Shown: piece after piece, positions 53,801-64,000 of the stretch
How positions within the stretch are numbered: position 1 is the stretch's first letter
Layout of the letters: each line of letters starts with the position of its first letter
DNA from: Tethya wilhelma
Taxonomy: Eukaryota > Porifera > Demospongiae > Tethyida > Tethyidae
Direction: 5' to 3'
Assembly: GCA_964030475.1 (NCBI GenBank)
Contig: CAXIPT010000007.1
Location: 3,314,657 to 3,378,656 of the forward strand
Length of the DNA: 64,000 bases
Notes under the pieces: generated by a model
What the model was told of the DNA's origin: nothing
The model's input: only the letters and a program-made list of their open reading frames with translations
Database searches by the model: none
Translations under genes and position numbers: made by a program

Positions 53801-56800
53801 AGAGCTCTGATTTGGAACATATATTCATCAATGCAGCCTCTAACTCTCTGTAAAATCTGGATGGTTAGATTCCAGTTGTTTGTCCAATCTTATCCCTAAC
53901 GTTTTTTTCTTACCCTTCTTTGTAGACAGTGAGCCATGCATGCTCTCCTACAATCACGTGACCAGGCCCGCCTACTCACACAAGCTCCACAAGTGATCAC
54001 CCTACACATATGTACCATCACTAGATGGTTAAGCCTTTAAGGTCTGAAAGTTATGTTGAGATAAACACAAAATCATGAATTTTGTGTTTTTTATGTGGTT
54101 GTACTGTACATGCGAGTAGTTTCTACACTCATTTTGTTGTGGTATGCTAGAATACCTAAGTTTTGACAGTTACACAGACCACTCATGAGTGTGCTCTACT
54201 TAAATTTTGACACCTGTTGTACTTTCAATAGTTTTGATAACTACATGCAGCTTCTCAGGATTGCTTCTCGCTTGAGGCGAGTATTTGGGTGTACAATACT
54301 CGCAAGCTAAGCACAAGACACAAGGGGAGACATAAAAAACTGATGTTAAAGCACATGAAAACAAAATATCAAGAACCAGCTTCTGTATGAAAGTGAATGG
54401 TCTTTGGGAAATATGTGAGGAACTGCAAAGGTACTTACATTTATTATCTTGAAATCAAAATCTTGCAAACATTGTAGTTTTTTCAGATCTGAGACTTTTG
54501 TGATTCTTTGAGTGCTTAGCTTCAAAACAGCACCCATCGATCATGGCCACTATAGTGTGCGTTATTCTAAAAATACAGTAGAGCTTGGATTATGGAAAAT
54601 GACTTATTCGGCTAGCTTAGCTGCTTAGACAGGTAAGAAGTAGCTCAATTAAAGATTGAAAGATGAAATAATAATTTGTGTAGAAGTATGAATCGTATTG
54701 TAAGTTAGTTGTGTGTTTTGTATCAGTACGGACTGGCCTGGCACACAGCATGCAAAGTAACTCTTTACCATTTAAAGAGAGGTTATTATAAATAGGCTGA
54801 CTACACACATCCTTAATTGCAGCATGCTATAACTTACGACAAACAATGCTAGGCTAGCACCTCTGATTCTGACTTCAGTGGACTTAATTTGTTGCATACT
54901 GAAGTCTCAGTACTGATGGTCATTTATATCCATACAAGTTAAAAACCATCGCTAAAGTAAATTAAGGCACCATTTGTTAGAAAGATAAATAGCAGCTTTA
55001 GAAACTTTTTAGTTCCAACCTCTCAGTTTTAGCAGAGTTCATTGTGTGAATATTTGTACTACACACATGCGCCATCTGTGACATTCCTGTATTAGTTTCA
55101 GCTTAAGGTTACGGGCTACCGTTTGCCCATGAATATGTTAATAAGTATGTGTAGTTATTTTAGTGCGGAACAAATCGCAACTTGTGCTAAACCGTTGGTA
55201 TGATTTTTTGCCGTCAGTTTTCTTCCAAAGTATTCCGCATATGACCGTATAAAGTGGCTCTTTTTAACCGGATTGCATGTGGGCAGGGCCAGATCTAAAA
55301 GAAAATTTGACAGCCCAAGCAAAAATATACATGCATTTGCGCGCAACAAATGAAAATGCATGCAAATGAGCAAATTAGAGTGCTTTTGCACTGCTACGCA
55401 CAACAACAACAACAACAACAACGTAATCTTGTGTGCAAAATCTAAGCAAGACATGTTAGTGTATCTAAGCACAACTGTGGTCCTGGAAGTTTTTAAAACA
55501 GAAGCCAAGCAAGCAATTACCCCTAAGTAGACTATAAAGAACCTTGTGGTACTATATGGGGTGGTACTATATGGGGTCAAAGAAGAAGCCAATTAAGCAA
55601 AGCAAGAAAGCTAACTAGCTGATAGTGCATATCATTGCATACACGCGCAATTGTACACAATGGCTAACGCAAGAGCACACATTTACGCGTTAAATTGTGC
55701 AATTCTAAGCTATGTAAAAAAGCAAAAATGCACACATCTACCAGTAAAAGCACAATATATATTTACATGGGAGCATGTTCAACGACAGAGAAACTGCAGG
55801 TTTTGTCTTTGCTTCTGCTGCAGAATCACGGCAAGAAGTAAGTTTGAGCTACCATTTTTTTCATACTATAAGTAAGAAAAGCCAACCAAATAGATCTGGC
55901 CATGCAGAGAGTTGGAAGTAAGCTTCAAACACTTCTATTCTCGATCTGGAATGTTGCCTCTTGAAATAAACTGAAGCCAAAAATTTTTGGTTATTCTTTC
56001 TGTTGGTATCTCTGAGCATAGTAAGCATGCTGAGGTTGTCTTTTAACTGTTTAGCAATGAAATTAAACAGAATAACTGTGTAAGCTGTTGTTTAAAATTT
56101 GGGCAGGAAATTGCTACTGTGGTTTGCCTAAAAGATTCTTGCTCACTAAATATTCATAACAGAATGTACCTTGTAACCATAAACGATGTTAAATTCTTTG
56201 CACAATAGTAACTCTATGGCCAATACTTACATAACACAAGTGAAAAAAACATTGGAAATGTGAACAAACAATGAGAACAAACAAGTGAAAAAAACATTAA
56301 AAATGTAATGAGACATAGGAATGGCCAAATTGTAAAAAAGAAAGCAAACAAGATGGAATGGCTGCTTGAGTGTGTAAAGAATTATTCCTATGGGCAACAT
56401 GAGAGACCCACCATGGGAGGAGAGTACTACATGCAGCCCACACAGGAATGATTCTGCACACACTCAAACAGCCATTCCATCTTGTTTGCTTTCTTTTTTA
56501 CGATTTGGCCATTCCTAAGTCTCATTACATTTTTTATGTTTTTTTCACTTGTATAAAAAATTTCACCGTTAAACACACTGGTGTGGAGCTCGCTCCAGCT
56601 TGCCCCATATTGACCAAGTAATATTTGTCAATTTGCCCTTAGCATATATAGAATATACATGCATATACAGTGGCCAAAATACTAGCAGATTTAAATTTGA
56701 CGATTTGAACTTTGACTGTCAAACTGTAAAATAAAAATCCCCGTCAATATTCAGGCTATACAATACTATTTAGTAATATATATCATATTATTACCAATTT

Positions 56801-59800
56801 GTATCATGTATTTTTCATGTACAACTACAACATTTCAACAAGATTACAATTCCTACAACGTAGGATTCAACTTTTTCCAAATAGATTCTGGGACCAAACG
56901 ACAAAGTGGAAGCCATACGCCAAATTTTCTGATGCCCGATTAAAAATACATCCAAAAGTTGGTACAAATAAGCTTGAATTGTTACTGCAGCATAGTTATG
57001 TGCAAGTGACCGTATGGATTGATGCCACTTTTTACACCCTTAGAAGGCTAAAAAAAGCTTTTACAAGCAACCACTAACTTCGACAAGTCAAAAAAAAAAG
57101 TCAGTTGTTCGTGGTACAGTTGATCAATTTTTCTCAATTTTTTTCCTGCTGCACAGCCACATCCTGGATTTTTGGACAGTTTCCATGACACAGGACAATA
57201 TTCATACATCTGGGACAGCTGAAGCCTATGCTTCCAAAGGGTTTAATTATTACCCAAAAGCCAATCAGAAAATAAGTACTATATAGGTATGATTATGATT
57301 ATTGAGATTATTAAAATAACAAAACTCTATATAGTTCCCGAGATCTGAGTTACAAGGTGAAAAGCGCCTTCTTTGTATGGCCACCATTAATTTCTAAACT
57401 TATGCATAATTCATAAGTTACTGGCGAATTCAAATTGATGACCCTTTTCACACACAAAAGTGTGCGGCGTTATTTGGAATTCAAATTCAAGGAATTCCTT
57501 AATTGTAAAAGAAAGCAAACAAGATGGAATGGCTGTTAGAGCATGTAAGGAATTCGACTCAATAATTATACCGTAAACGTGGAAATATTGGCAGTATATT
57601 AAGTTGGCGATTTCGCAATCGTCTCGAAAATCGCCAAATTTAATGTACCGCCAATATTTCGTCATACATTAAATTATGCGAGTGTTCAGTCAATGACAGC
57701 CAAATTTAAAACTGCCAATATTTCCGTTAGAGGCAGCCAGACAAAAAGCGCCAAATTAAATTCCCACCAATATTTCCACGTTTACTGTATGAAGATTGTT
57801 ATATGCAGCCCATACAGGAAAAATTCTGAACACACTCACACAGCCATTCCATCTTGTTTGCTTTCTTTCTATGATTTAGCCATTCCTGTGTCTCATTACA
57901 TTTCCAATGTTTACTTGTAGGACACAAGAAGATTGACAAACCTGAAGCTTTGTCATACAGCATAGCCAGAAATATTGATGGTCAAAAAATTTGACAGTTT
58001 GCTCCGTAGGATGTAAAAAAAAGTATTGACAAATTTAGCACAAGCGCATAGTACATTCGTATACGGCACCCAAAAAAATTGGTGGCTATAAATTTGACTA
58101 TTTGGACTTTGACTGTCAAGCCTTCAAATTAAAATCTCCGTCAATATTTCCAGCTATACATAAGTACTACAGTATTGTTTAATGCACTTACTTGAATGTA
58201 ACTATTTCCAGCAGGATCATCCAATACTAAATGTATATTCAGTCTTCGACCTATCAAAATCTGTATATTTTGTAGTATGAACTATCAAGAACACAAAGGG
58301 GTTTGTTTAAAAGCAGACTAACCTCTTCCAACTTTTTAATGAAGAGTTGTAACTGTGAATTCCTTGAACTATCTCCAAACAACAAAGGATTGCACTCTTT
58401 AAGTTGCTCTTTAATTTGAGTCAGTATCCCTTCAATAGTAGAAAATTGTCCACCTAGTGAACCAGATTGAACTTCAAATTCCAGTTCAGGAATGCTAATA
58501 GTTGCAGTTTCTGCCTGTAAAAATCATAACAATTTACTTATACATTCTGGTATATACAATCGCATAGTCTATAAAATTACCTTGAGAATATCCCGAGAAA
58601 GGTCACAAGGATCAGTTAAATGAAGTGTTATTTTTGTGCCATATTCTGACACACCTGATCCAGCCTTAACTTCATTAGACTTATTACCACAAAATTCACA
58701 AGTGGTAGCCATTATTACAACCTGCTTAAAGTGTGGTATATCTAAGTAAGAGTTAAGCTGACATACACCAATATTAATACAATAATTACTACTATGTTAT
58801 ACTAGTACTCAGAATATAGTTGTCACAAATATATACTGTAAGGCAAACTATTGAAACAACTTTTAAGAATAAGTAGTGTCTTCTCTTGATACAGCTGCAT
58901 GCACTTCTCTTATTGGACCTCTGAACTCGATCATTTCAAAAACCCTGCACTCCCATCTGGGTTAGACAAAAAAGCCACACAGTAGGTGCAACAACCATAT
59001 AGCTCACTGCTAAACTGGCATTATGCATAATTACCAATTAACCACATTCCTTGCATGTGAAGTTTTACACTTGCACTTGCGATTAGTCTCATGCCTAGAC
59101 CCCTCCTTCGCATGCAAGGAAAAGGGGGTTAATTCCCACTAAAGAACTTTGTTGTTTAGCAAGAATGAAGCGAAAATGCATGAGCAGCGCTCAAAATATG
59201 GAATCATTGAGTGGGAAGAGTCTGCATGGCACATAATGAAGTCACATGGAAGCTCTTTGATTGGTGTATCAAAAATCCTGACATGCTTCACTAAGACCCA
59301 AAAATGCCTTAAAATGTACCAGATCCAGATAGCAGCTGACTACCTTAGTCAGCAAAATCCTGAAAATCATTCAAAGTATACTTTTCTTCAGGGCCCGATG
59401 TATGTCGATGCTCTGAAACATGTTTCACTTCTAAGTCTGGCTCTCCAAAAAGACACTGCAGACATAGTTATGAGTGTTGAGAAACACTCTGAAGTCAGTG
59501 ATAGCCCTTCGGTCACTGTCAGAGGTAATTCCAAGTGAATGGCCTACTGTCAAGTTGGTAAAAAGTATAGGTTGAAGGATGCTGGTGATCAGAAGGAATA
59601 TCAGGGGTAACACTACAGTATTTCGACAGCTCTATTGAACAGTGCCAGAATAATGTAAAGGAAGACTGGAGCAGAAGATCAAAGAATGTCTCAAATGGTC
59701 AGATATAAGGATTTTGAGGTCAATACTTGTTTTTTGGTAAACACAAAGCTGGCAGAAGAGTTTTGGTGATGGTACTGAAGAAGACGATTATGGAGAGGTA

Positions 59801-62800
59801 GGAGCTGTAGTAAAATACATTGTCGATAATTTCAATGCTCCACTCGAAGCAAAGGGTGTGTGTGTAGCTTCAATTTAACACAAATAGAAACTGTTGTCTC
59901 GTATCCAAGAAACTACCTACCTATATACTCAGAGAGCTATCGTAAAATCTGGTACAAGCTTCACACTAGTCCTGACTCTACCAGATGGACAAATATTCTT
60001 ATATTGTCAAAGCTTGTGCTTAGCTTGCCTCTCTGTACTAGCCATGTTGAACAACTTTTCTCGCAATTAAAAGTTATCAAAACAAAACGTAGAACAAGCA
60101 TGCAGGAACATTGATACGCTCCACAATCTTCTTGAAATTAAGATAGAAGGACCTCCACTTGCCTCTGTCAAAGCTCTTCAATCTGTTAAATTATGGTGGA
60201 AGGATAGTTGTACCAGCTGAAGAGCGAATCAACATCCAAGGAAAGAATACCAACCACGAACAAGTGAAGAAGCCAGTAATAGTCAGATGGACACTGAGGA
60301 AAGCAGCAACAGTAGTGAGGCTCTGGCACTAAGTATACGGGACAACTGGCTTAACTCTGACTTTGATTGAAACTTTTGACATCCTAATCTGTAATGCTGG
60401 TATTCCACAAGGCTTTAAGGCACAGTCAGTAATTACGGCACGAATTTTTTTTGAATTCCTGGACCAAAAATTAAAAACTCAATCTGATTGGTTGAAATGC
60501 GTCATCAGAATGTAACTATTTCGCACAGTTACGGAGAATCACATATTATTTGTCCACGTGTTTGAGATCAAGAACACGTAGATTTAGCATTGAAAACTGG
60601 TGTAGTTAGGAAAAAAAGTAGCTGGGTAAGCTAACAAACTAGAGAAGAGTGATACTAAAGCTAAATTTCATGAGCATTGGCTGTATTTGAAGAGCATGGA
60701 GACTTATACTAAAGTCCATCTGGATAGAGAATGCTGCCAAAAGCAACCAAAAGAACGGGGAGAATGAGTGCTTTTCAATGGTGCTTGAAATTTTGAAATC
60801 ATTTAGATATTATTCAATTTTTTCTACCGGCATTCTCAAACCAGATGGTTTTTACTGCTGCATGGTCTATATTCTGTGTGCAGGAATTACGTGCACAATA
60901 TGGCTTCATTACATCACATAAGGGGCTTCCCATGCGACTGCCCCTTTAACTTGACTCTTCTCAATTTGCTGTGCCAGCTACAAGAGCTAGAATGCATTCT
61001 ACCAAGTATGTACATTACTTAAATATTACATGTAAAAAAAATAGAAAGAGAGAGAGACTGGTACGCAAAATCACGTATATGACATGTCCCATACAGAGTT
61101 ATTATAGTTTCTCTACTATATGGCATATTGATTGTTCTACATGCTACATCATTCACATGATTTTGCATACCAGGCTATTTCTCTTCCTAAGACAAGTATG
61201 GTCAACATCCAACTTCGGACCTCAAATATTTATCCATTACTGGATGTTTATTACCTTGAATGAAATTTTCATTCAAAAGTGGATGATTTTATGTCTGTTC
61301 ACTCTATAGAGAATGAGGTAATCTATTATGATCCACATTTGGACGTTTTGTATCATCCAATAGATGGCTTATTTTTACATCCATATTTGGATGGTTTATT
61401 TTTACATCCATATTTGGATGTTTTGTGTCCTTCAATAATGGATGGCTGATACCCACATCCATATTTGGATGTATTTAGTCATCCAAATATGGGTGGCATA
61501 TTTTTGCTTCCATTATTAGGTGTTTTGTCCATCAATGAATCATGGGGTTAGGGATCCAACTGTGAACATATGGATATTATGTTTATGCCATATTCGACAA
61601 GCTTGGAATGCTTTTTCAAGGCTCCTTGACATTCACTGTGAGGAATCCTTTCTGTGTCCAGTGTGTGGACCATCTCCAGATACCATCATCTGTGATGGTA
61701 CACTTCTGGAATTTCGCTGAGATCGTCTAGAGAGCATTGATGATGTCAACACAAACTGTTGAGCTACTCCTGTCTCACAGACAAGCTGGCATAAAGATCG
61801 AGTTGTATTGAAGAGCTGAAGATCTCGAGAGCTTCTTCTGAAGTATACAGGATACACAAAAGATAGGAAGCGCCAAAAACAACCGAAAGAGCTGACACTT
61901 ACTGAGTACCGCCAACTTTTACATCTGTTACGAGAAGAAGGTGCTGTATCAATTGTGGATTTTGTCAACAGGCTATTTGAGGAATCTGGTCATCAAAAAT
62001 GTGCTCAACATTATCGTGAATTCTAGTTTGAGTTATCAAGAAACACTCCCGTTTGTGGCTTAATTCAGGTTGCTGGTAATCCTGAAATTGTAAGCCTTCT
62101 AGGAGATATTGCTGATGGTGCTGACTTGACACATCCATCACTTAAACATGAGCTGTTGATGCTTCAACAGCATGCACCAGTACTAGCCTCATTCATCCTA
62201 TGTATCTCGTGGTGGAAGCCTCCCTTCAGATATGAGTACATGACCTCATAGATCACTTAAAGTCTCTGCTCCTATCCCCTTTCTCTACCTTACCAGCTTA
62301 TCCTCCTCCTCCTGCCACTTCAACTTGCAAGTTAAGCTTCTTTCCCACATTGCCAAGTGTTCATAATGTTGGCGTGTACCAGGAAGATGCCCGGTCAACA
62401 AGCCAGGATGATCAGGATTCTTGCAGAAAGTATTCCCACAGCCATCCCACTCTCACATCAGGAATCGCCACAATATTTTGCAAGCATGAGATATGTTATA
62501 GATTTGATGTGTTGAAGTCCCATTCCAGATCTTTCTAACAGGATTCACTACTCCACCACAGAAATCATTTACAACAATGCCTGAAAGCTCCACCAGCCAG
62601 TATGCCCTGAACCAAGAGCCCGATTTTTTTTTCGAAACACTAGGTTTTTTGTTAACCAATTCCACTGATGAGAACATAAAAGGATGTTCGAGTGGTTATA
62701 ACCTTGACCAGTACACCACACTTGACATTGTTAGAATTAACTCTCAGATTAGTGAGCAAGCTAATTCTGGACTACAATGGATCAGAGGCCAAGTTGCTTA

Positions 62801-64000
62801 CATGAAACCAAACAATTTTGTGTTCCACGTTTCTTTGTTCCTTGCACTACATAACATAGATAAACAGGCCCACCTTAACATTTCTCGATTGCATTTGTAA
62901 CTTGACATGTGTTGAATATATTTTAAGGGTCAATGCAGAGCCATCCATTGTTGAATGACTCAAATATCTAATAGTGGAAGGGAAAATAAGCTATCCATTA
63001 TTGGATGACACAAAACATCCAAACATGGATGTGGATATCAGCCATCCATTATTGGAAGACACAAAACATCCAAATGTGGATGATAATAGTTTACCTCATT
63101 CTCTATAGAGTTAACAGACATAAAATCATCCACTTTTGGATGAAAATTTCATTCAACGCAATATACATCCAGTAATGGATGAATATTTGAGGTCTAAAAT
63201 CATCCAAAGATGGATGCAGAACATAACTCTAAAAGCACCTAGGAACAAGGCTAATATTAAAAATTTTATCAACAACACTTGTTTAGTTATTGAGGATACC
63301 TACTGTTTTCATTCTGACCTCGGTAGGTGAATGACAGTTTGAACAATTTGTTGGAAAAGACAAAATTTCATCTGCAGTGACTGCTGAACTCATTTTCTCA
63401 CCAGATGTATCTGACTATAATAAAAAAACATAGAATAAAAAAATGCTAGTAGTAAGTGTACTACAGACTGAGATTACACTATAATCATTTTACCTCTAAA
63501 GGAGCATTGATTCCAAGGGATTTATTCTGTGACTCACTCCGAGTATAGTGGACACAAACAAGATGAGGATCTGAGTCTGGTGCTAGTGGGTTTTCAATGA
63601 AGCTATTTCCAGTAGGATCATCCAAAGTCTATTAAAACATTACATATAATAATCATACACAAGGCCAGCTTACTAATGATTTAACTTAAATTAGCAGAGC
63701 TCTTGTAATTAGTATTCATTTAGTCATGCAGAATTGTAATTAAGCAGAGCAGAAGGGAGACCCTTGATGTTTCAGGCAATTACAGAGTCAAATAAATTAA
63801 TAGACATTTACACATGTGACTGCCTTCAAACAAAGTTACACAGGACTGTAAGTATGCACTTTTGCATACTACCATACATACTATCACCGCACTATTGTTT
63901 ATACAAAGTGTCATAACACTGAAAATGTGACCCACAGCATAGACTAACTATCCATCGTATAAGTCAATAAACTTTACCTGACAAGTTTCAAAAGGCTTTT
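50837..64000 (-). CDS. ZPR1: ZPR1 zinc finger protein, C-terminal exons (partial)
   Basis: Seven minus-strand exons with GT-AG junctions and matching phases: 63978-64000 (continues outside), 63494-63628, 63300-63414, 58581-58741, 58323-58514, 58192-58260, 50837-50959 (stop TGA 50837-50839). The peptide has [20 protein letters not shown] (first A-box), [20 protein letters not shown] with [20 protein letters not shown] (second C4 zinc finger split by a 4.6 kb intron), [57 protein letters not shown] and [18 protein letters not shown]. All are hallmarks of ZPR1, which binds eEF1A (as a chaperone) and SMN and acts in cytoplasm and nucleus. About 272 residues are visible of a usual ~460. Small introns are 62, 66 and 79 bp; those of 7232 and 4558 bp are filled with transposons. 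Confidence 0.95.
51105..51545 (+). mobile_element. Composite repeat, rearranged copy
   Basis: A head (TCCCCAGTATGATAGTACTG) with 66 bp of body joins directly to a MITE tail (51176-51442). The variable region follows in reverse orientation: ACTTGTTTGTTGTAC, AATTCTACAGATTGCA, TTTGAGTTTG, and CTGAAGTGAAACACACAC. Order therefore differs from other copies. It lies in the last intron of ZPR1. Confidence 0.65.
51862..53797 (-). mobile_element. TTAA element, copy B, with nested insertion
   Basis: Flanked by TTAA at 51858-51861 and 53798-53801. The left end GGTTAGTGTATTTTGAGTGG and the inverted right end GGTTACAGGTTTTTCAGTGG are related. The element is homologous in inverse orientation to 39479-40690. 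A 927-bp element is nested at 52261-53187. No transposase frame is seen. It lies in the last ZPR1 intron. Confidence 0.72.
52261..53187. mobile_element. Nested TA-flanked element with ~300 bp inverted ends
   Basis: CGGTGGCCCT at both ends, flanked by TA (52259-52260; 53188-53189). The arms (52261-52550 and 52865-53187) contain recurring GCGCCAATCT, TCGCCAATGT and GACCTTTGAC units. A block with AGAGAGGGACTGGGTCTCTC lies at the inner end of the left arm. Copy A at 39.5 kb lacks this insertion, which confirms the insertion history. Non-coding; TA duplication suggests a Tc1/mariner-type mobilising enzyme. Confidence 0.75.
53815..54380. other. No gene seen
   Basis: Intronic ZPR1 sequence without a recognisable feature. 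Confidence 0.4.
54385..54575 (-). repeat. Dispersed repeat R2, copy 4
   Basis: Minus strand: AGTGCGCAC-like neighbourhood (GTGTGCGTTATTC on +), then GAAGCTAAGCACTCAAAGAA, CACAAAAGTCTCAGATCT and GTAAGTACC. More diverged than the other copies. Confidence 0.55.
54944..55090 (-). repeat. Decayed composite repeat fragment
   Basis: Carries GCAGCTTTAGAAACTTTTTA, CTCAGTTTT(A)GCAGAGTT, GTGTGAATATTTGTAC and GCGCCAT, parts of the composite body in minus orientation, at low similarity. Confidence 0.5.
55287..55901. mobile_element. Candidate element with GGCCAGATCTA ends
   Basis: An 11-bp perfect inverted repeat, GGCCAGATCTA (55287-55297) and TAGATCTGGCC (55891-55901). Inside are an (AAC)n tract (55401-55424) and two overlapping frames with no recognisable family. 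No clear target duplication. Confidence 0.4.
56236..56552. mobile_element. MITE (composite-tail family), free copy
   Basis: An inverted pair of ~90 bp arms, from ACAAGTGAAAAAAACATTGG to TTTTTTTCACTTGT. The left end is partly duplicated (56236-56262 and 56280 onward). The interior has ATTCCTATGGGCAACATGAG as at 24830. No head or body precedes it, so the tail can exist alone. Confidence 0.78.
56625..56770. repeat. Dispersed repeat also at 58005-58185
   Basis: AATTTGACGATTTGAACTTT, GACTGTCAAACTGTA, and CCCGTCAATATTCAGGCTAT parallel AATTTGACTATTTGGACTTT, GACTGTCAAGCCTTC, and CCGTCAATATTTCCAGCTAT at 58095-58160. Same orientation, both in the ZPR1 intron. Confidence 0.65.
57353..57919 (+). mobile_element. 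Composite body end plus MITE, with nested element
   Basis: AAAAGCGCCTTCTTTGTATG, ATGCATAATTCATAAG, GATGACCCTTTTCACAC and TTATTTGGAATTC are the end of the body. The MITE follows directly (57507-57919), its interior interrupted by the 217-bp element below. Confidence 0.7.
57571..57787. mobile_element. 217-bp TA-flanked MITE nested in a MITE
   Basis: CCGTAAACGTGGAAATATTG at the left and its inverse (CAATATTTCCACGTTTACTG) at the right, about 40 bp arms, flanked by TA on both sides. The interior repeats CGCCAA(A)TTTAA-type sequence. A Tc1/mariner-type MITE. A similar start (TACCGTAAATACGG) occurs alone at about 31361. Confidence 0.8.
58005..58185. repeat. Dispersed repeat, partner of 56625-56770
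   Basis: See 56625-56770. It ends about 7 bp before the donor of the 58192-58260 exon, so this intron boundary is set in repeat DNA. Confidence 0.65.
59140..60370 (+). pseudogene. hAT transposase fragment in a ZPR1 intron
   Basis: Antisense to ZPR1. The N-side reads [40 protein letters not shown] and [17 protein letters not shown]. After a broken middle, the C-terminal dimerisation region is clear: [47 protein letters not shown], then [20 protein letters not shown]. This order is that of ZNF862-like hAT proteins. Frame changes near 59540, 59860 and 60115 plus several stops make it inactive. Confidence 0.75.
60371..61190. other. No gene seen
   Basis: Intronic sequence with a T-rich tract and an AGAGAGAGA run (61048-61057). 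No exon or element end could be supported. Confidence 0.4.
61196..63225 (+). mobile_element. KDZ-like transposon with satellite-like inverted ends
   Basis: Arms of about 300-340 bp (61196-61540 and, inverted, 62925-63225) match at roughly 85-90%: ACCTCAAATATT(T/C)ATCC, AATGAAATTTTCAT(T/C)CAA, AAGTGGATGATTTTATGTCT, CTCTATAGAGAATGAGGTAA. Each arm is packed with short palindromes of the CATCCATATTTGGATG kind. A broken transposase-like ORF lies between. The element ends 75 bp from a ZPR1 exon. Confidence 0.75.
61520..62900 (+). pseudogene. Transposase of the KDZ/HMGXB3-related type, broken
   Basis: One frame is continuous from about 61560 to 62215 apart from four stops (TGA, TGA, TGA, TAG): [32 protein letters not shown] (first acidic residue), [49 protein letters not shown]. 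After shifts come [30 protein letters not shown]-like (YDNAC site, second acidic position changed to N), YALN(R/Q)[16 protein letters not shown] and [20 protein letters not shown] (E). The CPxCG..P..I.CDG...YDNAC...EQ.N order is that of KDZ-like or HMGXB3-related transposases. The exact superfamily is uncertain. Confidence 0.6.

Noticed and set aside
55155..55592. 145-codon minus-strand frame
   Set aside because: Its leucine run is translation of an (AAC)n microsatellite and its start of a short tandem repeat; no family match.
61320..61500. Regularly spaced palindromic repeats resembling a CRISPR array
   Set aside because: Units vary in sequence and spacing, spacers are themselves repeated, and the array is mirrored at 62.9-63.2 kb as transposon inverted ends in a eukaryotic intron.
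1..64000. tRNA, rRNA or bacterial-type operons and promoters
   Set aside because: No cloverleaf with conserved GGTTCGA-type arm, no rRNA block, and gene structures are intron-containing; nothing prokaryotic was seen.

Overview
The window reads as AT-rich, intron-containing animal DNA crowded with decayed transposable elements. The sponge-like character (very short 60-80 bp introns, long GCTAGCTA-type tracts, TE families common in sponge and cnidarian genomes) suggests a demosponge such as Amphimedon. That is inference from style, not proof. There is no bacterial or viral gene organisation.

The only clearly intact host gene is ZPR1 on the minus strand. Seven coding exons are visible from the right edge (64000) down to a stop at 50837, with consistent splice sites and phases; the N-terminal ~40% lies beyond the window. 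Two of its introns (7.2 kb and 4.6 kb) hold most of the mobile DNA in the right quarter: a KDZ-like transposon with satellite-like inverted ends (61.2-63.2 kb), a hAT remnant (59.1-60.4 kb), a TTAA-flanked element with a nested TA-flanked element (51.9-53.8 kb), and several MITEs. A second candidate host locus, on the minus strand at 8.3-11 kb, carries a frame-broken SET domain exon (KMT5A-like) and an array of duplicated predicted micro-exons.

Layout by region. 0-5 kb: MITEs, a degenerate tandem repeat, a Ty3/gypsy RT-RNase H fragment. 5.2-5.56 kb: assembly gap. 5.87-8.22 kb: a hAT element with both ends but a broken transposase. 8.3-11 kb: SET/micro-exon locus. 11.1-13.2 kb: Ty3/gypsy gag-pol remnant. 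13.6-25 kb: copies of a composite repeat (palindromic head, ~450 bp body, MITE tail), DIRS-like fragments, TTAA and 5-bp-TSD elements. 24.8-30.9 kb: a 1189 bp near-perfect inverted repeat enclosing two halves of a ZMYM1/TTF-type hAT transposase; its junctions touch ambiguous bases, so misassembly is possible. 31.5-34.2 kb: a HIRAN-like fragment convergent with a pogo-like transposase that carries a 564 bp tandem duplication. 34.2-36.7 kb: Penelope-like and Jockey/CR1-like RT fragments. 39.5-40.8 kb: a TTAA element homologous to the one in the ZPR1 intron. 42.5-47.5 kb: a cluster of elements sharing GGGGGACAC...GGTCCTA ends, including an uninterrupted 314-codon DD34E transposase and a convergent spliced gene. 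48.5-50.6 kb: a ZSWIM3-like (MULE-derived) pseudogene directly downstream of ZPR1.

Family assignments come from reading translated motifs by eye; none was tested by database search. The strongest calls are ZPR1, the DD34E transposase, the hAT, gypsy, pogo-like and LINE remnants, and the inverted and tandem repeats.
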